6,894 bases of DNA, taken from a bacterium (GTDB taxonomy: Bacteria; Patescibacteriota; Minisyncoccia; Minisyncoccales; DG-74-3). The notes beneath the pieces were generated by a model. It was given only the letters and a program-made list of their open reading frames with translations, did no database searches and was not told the DNA's origin. The DNA is taken from contig JAGHBK010000086.1 in assembly GCA_021161025.1 (NCBI GenBank), forward strand, positions 1 through 6,894, in the 5' to 3' direction. The stretch's first letter is position 1, and the number at the start of each line of letters is the position of its first letter. Below are positions 1-4,892 of the stretch, piece after piece. A program made the translations under genes and the position numbers.

Positions 1-1080
1 ATTAAAACATTGAAAGATTTTGAAGTTTCTGGAAAAAAGGTTTTGGTAAGATGTGACTTTAATGTGCCTCTCTCTGAAACGGGAGAGATTTTAGATGATT
101 TTAGGATAAAAAAAACCCTTCCTACGATTGAATATCTTCAAGAAAAAGGCGCTAAAACGATTTTAATAAGCCATTTAGGAAGACCACAAAAAGAAATCTC
201 AAATCTCAAATCTCAAATCTCAAATCTGAAGAAATATAGTTTGAAACCTGTTGCTAAAAGATTAGGAGAGTTATTAAAAGTGAAAGTTAAATTTTTATCA
301 GATTGTATTGGGCCTAACGTCAAAGCAGAAATAGAAAAGATGAAAGAAAGAGATGTGGTTTTATTAGAAAATCTGAGATTTTATAGAGAAGAAAAAAAAG
401 GAGACGAAGAGTTCGCAAAAAAACTGTCTGATTTAGCCTCTCTTTATATTAACGATGCTTTTGCTAGTTGTCATAGAGATCATGCTTCCATTTCTAAGAT
501 CCCTAAATTTTTAGAATCAGGGGCCGGCTTTTTATTGTTAGAAGAAGTAAGGGTATTAAGTCAGATAATAGAAAATCCAGAAAAACCTTTAGTTGCAATC
601 TTTGGTGGTAGAGAGGCAGATATTAAAGCCATGGAGAGGCTCTCAGGCTTAGCAGATTTTATATTGACCAATTGTTTAGTGGCAAGGGAAATAAAAGAAA
701 AGAACATAGCCTTTCAAAAAAGAGAAAAGATAATTTTCCCCTTCCAGGTTGAAAGTGATAAAGATTCGTTTGATATAGGTCCTAAAACAGTCTCTCTCTT
801 TAAAGAGAAAATAAAAAGAGCAAAGACTGTTTTTTGGTCAGGGCCCTTGGGAAAAATTGAAGAAAAGAGATATCAACGAGGTTCAAAGGAAATAGCAAAA
901 GCTATTTTAGAGAGCGGAGCTTTTTCAGTGGTAGGAGGAGGAGATACAATAAAGTTTTTAAAAGAAATAAAATTAAGAGATAAGTTCTCCCATATTTGCA
1001 CCGGAGGGAGCGCAATGCTAAGATTTCTCTCGGGCGAAGAACTTCCGGGAATTGAAGCTCTAAAATATGCCAGAGATTAA
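1..1080 (+). CDS. pgk: Phosphoglycerate kinase, short divergent form, probably 5'-partial
   Basis: Glycolytic enzyme of the cytoplasm that transfers phosphate between 1,3-bisphosphoglycerate and ADP. Numbering from the TTG at position 10 gives 356 residues; the family usually has about 390-415. The N-terminal, substrate-binding lobe is well conserved: RCDFNVPL at 14-21, R32 in DDFRIK, SHLGRP at 54-59, LLENLRFY at 118-125 and INDAFASCHRDHAS at 147-160. The C-terminal lobe keeps DIGPKT (255-260), GGGDT (309-313) and SHICTGG (327-333). However, the usual GGAKVSDK reads GGREADIK (199-206), GGGMA reads TNCLVA, and WNGP reads WSGP. The frame is open to base 1 and reads IKTLKDF, matching the usual family start MKTLKDF, so the true start is probably just off the window; TTG at 10 is the fallback. 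Residues 62-75 are a repeat-derived insert. The gene overlaps the next one by 14 bp. Confidence 0.93.
   Translation: MKTLKDFEVSGKKVLVRCDFNVPLSETGEILDDFRIKKTLPTIEYLQEKGAKTILISHLGRPQKEISNLKSQISNLKKYSLKPVAKRLGELLKVKVKFLSDCIGPNVKAEIEKMKERDVVLLENLRFYREEKKGDEEFAKKLSDLASLYINDAFASCHRDHASISKIPKFLESGAGFLLLEEVRVLSQIIENPEKPLVAIFGGREADIKAMERLSGLADFILTNCLVAREIKEKNIAFQKREKIIFPFQVESDKDSFDIGPKTVSLFKEKIKRAKTVFWSGPLGKIEEKRYQRGSKEIAKAILESGAFSVVGGGDTIKFLKEIKLRDKFSHICTGGSAMLRFLSGEELPGIEALKYARD
194..228 (+). repeat. Heptanucleotide tandem repeat (AAATCTC, 5 copies) inside pgk
   Basis: Five head-to-tail copies of AAATCTC, four exact and the last ending in G, lie within pgk. Three units (21 bp) encode one heptapeptide, ISNLKSQ, so the stretch reads as ISNLKSQISNLK. 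It falls right after the HLGRP substrate loop, where other PGKs go almost directly to YSLKP, so it looks like an in-frame surface-loop expansion. Confidence 0.85.
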
Positions 1081-2218
1081 AAATTTAAAAAAGGCTGCCA
1101 AAAGAATTTTGAAAGCTATTCAAGAAAAAGAAAAGATTTTACTTTATGGCGATGCCGACCTTGATGGGGTGGCATCGGTTGTTATTGTAAAAGAGGCAAT
1201 TGAAAATTTAGGAGGTGAGATAGAAAAGGTTTATTTTCCAGATAGAGAAAAAGAGGGATATGGAATTACAAGAGAAGCGGTAAAAGATTTATTAGACTTT
1301 TCTCCTGCTCTATTTTTAACTTTGGATTGTGGAATAGGAAACGTAAAAGAGGTAGATTTAATTCAAGAAAAGGGTTTTGAGGTTATAATTTTAGACCATC
1401 ATAAGATGTTGCCAGAGGTTCCTAAAGCTTCGATTATCTGTAACCCAAGACAAGAATCTGATTCCTATCCCTTTAAAGAATTAGCTACCGCAGGTATTGC
1501 CTATAAATTAGCAAAATGCATGTTTTCTATAGCAGGTAAAGAGTTCGGGGCTGAAAGATTCTTAGAATTAGCAGCTTTGGCAACCTTGGCTGACTTAATG
1601 CCACTTAAAGAGGACAACGAGAAAATAGTGAGAGAAGGGATTTTAGCTTTAAAGTTTACAAAAAGAGAGGGATTAAAAGCTTTAATTGAGTTAAAAAAAA
1701 TGGAAGTGTTTAATATTTTAGAGGTACGTCGTAAAATTGTTCCTCCGTTAAATGCTGCAATGGCTGTTGACCATTTAAGTGAGGCTTATTTACTTTTTAC
1801 TGAAAAAGATTCTAAAAAAGCAAAAGAAAGAGCTAAAAACTTGATCGAAAAAGCAAAATTAAGAAAAAAAGAAATTATTAAAATCACGGAAGAAGTTATA
1901 GAGAGAATGCGGCCTGACGAAGTTATTGTTTTTGAAGGAGATAAAAACTGGCCTTTGGTTTTATTAGGAGCTATAGCATCTCGAATTTGCCAAAAATACA
2001 AAAAACCTGTTTTTTTATACAAAAAAAGAAAAGACGCTTCCCCTGGAGCTGTGAGGACTCCAAAGGGAATAGATAGCGTGAAGGCAATGGAGAACTGTAG
2101 AGAATTATTAATAACCTACGGAGGGCATCCTCAAGCTTCAGGTTTTAGAATAAAAACTGAAAACTTAGAGAAATTCAAAGAATGTCTATTTAGTTATTTT
2201 AAAAATTTAAAACTGTAA
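1067..2218 (+). CDS. recJ: RecJ-like single-strand DNA exonuclease (DHH/DHHA1 family), short form
   Basis: Probable 5'-3' single-strand-specific DNA exonuclease for recombination and mismatch or base-excision repair, using two metal ions. The DHH-domain motifs appear in order: LYGDADLDG (26-34) with metal-binding aspartates, LDCG (86-89), LDHHK (109-113), and ALATLADLMPL (170-180), the RecJ-type motif IV. LNAAMAVDH (228-236) sits where RecJ has LNAAGRM. A Lys/Glu-rich helix (about 247-282) links to a DHHA1 domain ending in YGGHPQASGF (351-360), which is diagnostic. At 383 residues it lacks the extra C-terminal domains of long RecJ proteins such as E. coli RecJ (about 577). ATG 1067 lies inside the end of pgk (14-bp overlap), so translation is probably coupled; no Shine-Dalgarno site is visible. 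A related DHH phosphoesterase acting on short oligonucleotides is possible, but motif IV and the overall layout favour RecJ. Confidence 0.85.
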   Translation: MPEIKNLKKAAKRILKAIQEKEKILLYGDADLDGVASVVIVKEAIENLGGEIEKVYFPDREKEGYGITREAVKDLLDFSPALFLTLDCGIGNVKEVDLIQEKGFEVIILDHHKMLPEVPKASIICNPRQESDSYPFKELATAGIAYKLAKCMFSIAGKEFGAERFLELAALATLADLMPLKEDNEKIVREGILALKFTKREGLKALIELKKMEVFNILEVRRKIVPPLNAAMAVDHLSEAYLLFTEKDSKKAKERAKNLIEKAKLRKKEIIKITEEVIERMRPDEVIVFEGDKNWPLVLLGAIASRICQKYKKPVFLYKKRKDASPGAVRTPKGIDSVKAMENCRELLITYGGHPQASGFRIKTENLEKFKECLFSYFKNLKL

Positions 2219-2227
2219 TCGCTCGGC

Positions 2228-2284
2228 GAAAGTTGCCTCACTTATTTATTCATATATTCGTAAATATTCGTAATTTCGTAGAGG
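2228..2284 (+). repeat. 57-bp direct repeat, copy A
   Basis: Begins GAAAGTTGCCTCAC and ends TTTCGTAGAGG. It matches the copy at 2409-2465 at 55 of 57 positions, with no gaps. It starts 10 bp after the recJ stop codon. The interior is built from ATTCGTA-like words, so it is itself low in complexity. Confidence 0.85.
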
Positions 2285-2296
2285 TTTAAAACGTTC

Positions 2297-2418
2297 GGCA
2301 ATCTTTCTCAAAGGACCGCAGAATTCCCCACCGAGTAATTCTGCTTAGTCCTCGCTCGCTCGTCGCCAAAAGGCGACACCATGGTCGCTTGCTGCGGATG
2401 TCCTTTGAGAAAGTTGCC
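2297..2418. repeat. Palindromic, GC-richer structured element with nested hairpins
   Basis: The ends form a long inverted repeat: 2297-2316 pairs with 2400-2418 over 19 bp, with only T2302 bulged. Inside are an 8-bp hairpin (GCAGAATT 2318-2325 with AATTCTGC 2337-2344), a 6-bp hairpin with an AAAA loop (GTCGCC 2362-2367 with GGCGAC 2372-2377), and a near-palindrome around CCATGG at 2379-2384. CCGCAG (2316-2321) can also pair with CTGCGG (2392-2397), extending the outer stem as an alternative fold. By eye it is clearly richer in G and C than its surroundings. The right arm runs into repeat copy B, and the left arm is an inverted copy of the start of that repeat. It contains no open frame of note. 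It may be a small non-autonomous mobile or REP-like element, or a structured RNA; the sequence alone does not decide. Confidence 0.7.
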
Positions 2419-2465
2419 TCACTTATTTATTCGTATATTCGTAAAGATTCGTAATTTCGTAGAGG
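2409..2465 (+). repeat. 57-bp direct repeat, copy B
   Basis: Second copy of the 2228-2284 repeat, with two substitutions. Its first 10 bases form the outer part of the right arm of the palindromic element. Its last 14 bases are the first part of the 17-bp tandem array that leads to the RNase HI start codon. Confidence 0.85.
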
Positions 2466-2501
2466 AAGAAATTTCGTAGAGGAAGTAATTTCGTAGTAGT
2501 T
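2452..2501 (+). repeat. 17-bp tandem repeat, about 3 copies, abutting the RNase HI start
   Basis: Units TAATTTCGTAGAGGAAG (2452-2468), AAATTTCGTAGAGGAAG (2469-2485) and a diverged third unit (2486-2501) stand head to tail and end one base before ATG 2502. The GAGGAAG parts resemble a Shine-Dalgarno core, but the nearest lies about 16 nt upstream of the start codon, too far for normal use. Confidence 0.75.
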
Positions 2502-2942
2502 ATGAAGAAGATAATAATTTTTACAGACGGCGGCTCTCGAGGAAATCCAGGACCTGCAGCAATTGGAGTAGTTTTTTGTAATGAAAAGGGAGAGATTATA
2601 AAAAAATATTCTGAATTTATAGGAGAAAGAACTAATAATGAAGCAGAATATCAAGCTGTAATTTTTGCTCTTCAAAAATTTAAGCAACTTTTTGGGAAAA
2701 AATTAGCCAAAAACTCTGAGGTAGAGGTAAGGACTGACTCTGAATTTTTGGTTTCTCAGCTAAAAGGAAGGTACAAAGTTTTAGATGAGAAAATTCAACC
2801 TTTATTTTTAAAAGTTTGGAATTTAAAGTTAGATTTTAAAAAAGTAAAATTTCTACTTATTCCTCGAACTAAAAACAAAATAGCTGATAACTTAGTTAAT
2901 GAAGCCTTAGATCAAGAAAAAAGAACTCAGAAACTACTTTAG
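2502..2942 (+). CDS. rnhA: Ribonuclease HI family protein (minimal RNase H fold)
   Basis: Cytoplasmic endonuclease that cuts the RNA strand of RNA-DNA hybrids, removing primers and R-loops. The four acidic catalytic residues are present: D9 in FTDGGSRGNPG (7-17), E47 in TNNEAEY (44-50), D79 in VRTDSEFLVSQLKG (76-89), and D129 in NKIADNLVNEAL (125-136). The protein has 146 residues and consists of the RNase H domain alone, with no N-terminal hybrid-binding domain and no obvious basic handle loop. That resembles the short RVT_3-type or archaeal-like RNase HI more than E. coli RnhA (155 residues), so the symbol is by function. ATG 2502 is followed directly by the first beta strand (MKKIIIFTDGG), which supports this start; no usable ribosome-binding site is seen. 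Repeats lie immediately upstream, and the rnpB promoter begins 5 bp after the stop codon. Confidence 0.9.
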   Translation: MKKIIIFTDGGSRGNPGPAAIGVVFCNEKGEIIKKYSEFIGERTNNEAEYQAVIFALQKFKQLFGKKLAKNSEVEVRTDSEFLVSQLKGRYKVLDEKIQPLFLKVWNLKLDFKKVKFLLIPRTKNKIADNLVNEALDQEKRTQKLL

Positions 2943-2946
2943 AAAG

Positions 2947-2975
2947 TTGACGAAAGGATTTAAATAAGGTAAGAT
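2947..2975 (+). promoter_or_regulatory. Sigma70-type promoter of rnpB
   Basis: TTGACG (2947-2952) and TAAGAT (2970-2975) are separated by 17 bp, the ideal spacing. Transcription would start near 2981-2983, exactly where the P1 helix of RNase P RNA begins. Each box differs from the consensus at one position. It lies between the RNase HI stop codon and rnpB. Confidence 0.75.
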
Positions 2976-2980
2976 AAAAA

Positions 2981-3470
2981 GAGAGGTCCAGATAGGCTAG
3001 GTAATCGCCTTTAAACCAAATTGGTTTAGGGGAGGAAAGTCCGAACACCCTCCCGCTTCTAGCGGGATAAAAAGATAGTGGGTAACACCCATCGCCCTAT
3101 TAGAAGGTAGTTTTTCTAATGGGGTAGAGGTGCGAACAGAGACGTTCTGAGGCGAAAGCCAAAGAACATCCTGTATTTTTACAGGATGAGTCCCGAAGGT
3201 AACTTCGGGAGTGAAACGGCTAAATCCTTATCGGGTGCAAGAGCAAACCCCGAGAGATAAGTTTATGTTATCTCAGGGGAAAAGGTAGCTCGCACGAGCT
3301 AGGGAGTAATCTCTAGCCCAGATAAATGATTACCACCCCCCACCACTTTATGTGGATTTCCGATTTAGTTATTAACTGTGAATTCGAAATAATTTTGTAA
3401 GACTCACTTCGGATGTCCGTATAAAGTGGTGGGGGGTACAGAATTCGGCTTATTGCTTATCTGGACCTTT
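2981..3470 (+). ncRNA. rnpB: RNase P RNA (type A) with a very long P19 arm
   Basis: Catalytic RNA of RNase P, which removes 5' leaders from pre-tRNAs. P1 is AGGTCCAGATA (2984-2994) paired with 3458-3468, 11 perfect pairs extendable by G-U and A-U pairs to 2981/3471. P2 pairs GGTAATC (3000-3006) with GATTACC (3328-3334). P3 is a hairpin at about 3008-3032. The conserved cores are present: GAGGAAAGTCCGAAC (3032-3046), CGAACAGAGACG (3133-3144), GTGAAACGG (3211-3219), GGTGCAAGAGCAAAC (3234-3248) and ACAGAATTCGGCTTA (3438-3452). P4 pairs CCGAA (3041-3045) with TTCGG (3444-3448). The P16/P17 hairpin is 3248-3279 and the GGTA that should contact the tRNA CCA end is at 3284-3287. At about 490 nt it is longer than the usual 350-400, mainly because of P19. 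Ends are estimated from P1. murJ begins 17 nt later. Confidence 0.95.
3335..3437 (+). other. Extended P19 arm of RNase P RNA
   Basis: ACCCCCCACCACTTTAT (3335-3351) pairs perfectly over 17 bp with 3421-3437. It fits exactly between the 3' strand of P2 (ending 3334) and the 3' strand of P4 (core starting 3438), which is the position of P19. The 69-nt interior can continue as an imperfect 9-position helix, GGATTTCCG (3354-3362) with CGGATGTCC (3411-3419), closed by an AT-rich loop. Confidence 0.88.
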
Positions 3471-3487
3471 TAAATTAGAATAAAAAA

Positions 3488-4888
3488 ATGATTGGTAAAA
3501 TTTTAAATTTCCAATCAAAAAGTATTACCGGAGGAGCTTTCATTTTAGCCCTCTTTTCTTTATTCAGTAGATTTTTAGGTTTAGTCAGGGAATGGCTCCT
3601 AGCAGATAAATTTGGAGCCACCCAAAATCTTGATATTTACTTTACTGCTTTTAGGATTCCTGATCTTGTTTATAATGTTTTAGTTGCCGGAGGAATTGTT
3701 GTCGCCTTCTTACCTCTATTTTCTGAAGCTTTTTCCAAAGATAAAAAAAGAGCTTGGGAATTTACTTCTAATTTATTAAATATTTTTTTAGCCTTTCTCG
3801 TTTTAATTTCTTTTCTTTTGTTTTTGTTTACTCCCCAGCTTTTGAAATTAATTGCTCCTGGCTTTTCCAGTATTGCGCGAGAGAAATGTGTTATTCTAAC
3901 AAGATTAATGCTTTTGAGCCCGATATTTTTTACTTTATCTAGCATTTTTTCTGGAATATTGCATTATTTTAATCGTTTTTTAGTTTATGGATTAGCTCCT
4001 GTTCTTTATAATTTAGGGATTATTTTTGGAATTTTATTTTTATCTCCTAAATTTTCAATTTTAGGAGTAGGAATGGGAGTAGTTTTAGGAGCATTTTTTC
4101 ATTTTTTAATTCAGGTACCTTCAGCAATAAATTGTGGTTTTCAATATAAGGGGGTTTTTAATCTCAAAGATTCCCAAATCAAAAAAGTTCTTTATTTAAT
4201 GTTTCCCAGAATTTTTGCCACCACTGCTCAACAGATTAATTTAATAGTTATTACTGCTATTGCCTCCACTTTAACTGAGGGCTCAATTTCCATTTTTAAT
4301 TTTGCCAACAACCTTCAGTTAATACCTGTCGGGATTTTGGGTATTCCTTTTGCTATGGCTGCCTTCCCCAGTTTTACCAAATTTCAGGCAGAGAAAAAGA
4401 ATAAAGAGTTTCTTGAAAATTTTCAGTCTGTATTTTTTAAAATTTTATATACTATAGTTCCTATCACAATTTTTATTTTCTTTTTTAGAAGAGAAGTCAT
4501 TGGTTTTATTTTAGAACACGGTAAGTTTTCTGGTGTATCAGCCCAACTTACAGCAAGCACATTGGGGATTTTCTGTTTTGGGCTTTGGGCACTGACTTTA
4601 ATTCCACTAATTTTAAGAGCTTTTTTTGCTTTGAAAGATACCAAAACTCCAACCATTATCGCTGTCTTTACTGTAATTTTAAACATTGGATTAAGTTTGT
4701 ATTTTGTCTCTATTTTAGGAAAAGATGGTCAACTTCAATTATTTTTCAGAGAAACCTTTAGACTTTTTGAAATTAAAAATATTCAGGTTTTAGGCTTGCC
4801 TTTGGCTTTTTCAATCTCTTCTATTTTGCAATTTCTCTTACTTTTATTTTTTCTTTGGAAAAAACTAAAACCAATTCTAATAAAATAA
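3488..4888 (+). CDS. murJ: MurJ/MviN-family lipid II flippase
   Basis: Inner-membrane MOP-superfamily transporter that flips lipid II outward for peptidoglycan synthesis. The N-terminal signature is clear: SRFLGLVRE (27-35), FRIPDLVYNVLVAGG (55-69) and AFLPLF (73-78). Also typical are APGF (123-126), LAPVLYNLGI (169-178), FNFANNLQLIPVGILG (270-285), HGKF (344-347) and LRAFFALKDTKTP (376-388). By eye there are about 12 hydrophobic segments, from 16-36 to 434-456. With 466 residues it ends after segment 12, where E. coli MurJ (511 residues) has two more. R28 and R34 match E. coli R18 and R24, but R52 and R270 align with Y62 and N275. ATG 3488 lies 17 nt after the estimated rnpB end and lacks a clear ribosome-binding site. 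The stop is 4 nt from the lepA start, so the two are surely co-transcribed. Confidence 0.93.
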   Translation: MIGKILNFQSKSITGGAFILALFSLFSRFLGLVREWLLADKFGATQNLDIYFTAFRIPDLVYNVLVAGGIVVAFLPLFSEAFSKDKKRAWEFTSNLLNIFLAFLVLISFLLFLFTPQLLKLIAPGFSSIAREKCVILTRLMLLSPIFFTLSSIFSGILHYFNRFLVYGLAPVLYNLGIIFGILFLSPKFSILGVGMGVVLGAFFHFLIQVPSAINCGFQYKGVFNLKDSQIKKVLYLMFPRIFATTAQQINLIVITAIASTLTEGSISIFNFANNLQLIPVGILGIPFAMAAFPSFTKFQAEKKNKEFLENFQSVFFKILYTIVPITIFIFFFRREVIGFILEHGKFSGVSAQLTASTLGIFCFGLWALTLIPLILRAFFALKDTKTPTIIAVFTVILNIGLSLYFVSILGKDGQLQLFFRETFRLFEIKNIQVLGLPLAFSISSILQFLLLLFFLWKKLKPILIK

Positions 4889-4892
4889 AGAA

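Noticed and set aside
1786..2022. Open frame of 78 codons on the - strand inside recJ
   Set aside because: It lies fully inside a well-supported DHH gene, has a Ser/Phe/Ile-rich antisense composition, and shows no motif.
2297..2418. Possible integron attC site
   Set aside because: The stem and nested hairpins are suggestive, but the expected GTTRRRY core and complementary R and L boxes are not present and no integrase is nearby.
2297..2418. Rho-independent terminator of recJ
   Set aside because: The stem is long and nested, and its right arm is followed by TTGCCTCAC rather than a run of T. It might hinder transcription but is not a standard terminator.
2414..2439. Promoter for RNase HI within repeat copy B (TTGCCT and TATATT)
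   Set aside because: The spacing is only 14 bp and the same pair occurs in copy A with no gene to start, so support is too weak.
2228..2465. Possible CRISPR array
   Set aside because: There are only two 57-bp repeats, separated by one long palindromic segment, with no regular short spacers and no cas genes.
2427..2687. Open frame of 86 codons on the - strand over the repeats and the start of the RNase HI gene
   Set aside because: Its N-terminal half is the antisense of the RNase HI gene and its C-terminal half translates the ATTCGTA-type repeats; there is no independent coding signal.
3670..3945. Open frame of 91 codons on the - strand inside murJ
   Set aside because: It is the antisense of a clearly conserved flippase region, with a Lys-rich composition mirroring hydrophobic codons.
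4423..4686. Open frame of 87 codons on the - strand inside murJ
   Set aside because: Antisense shadow of murJ membrane segments with no motif.
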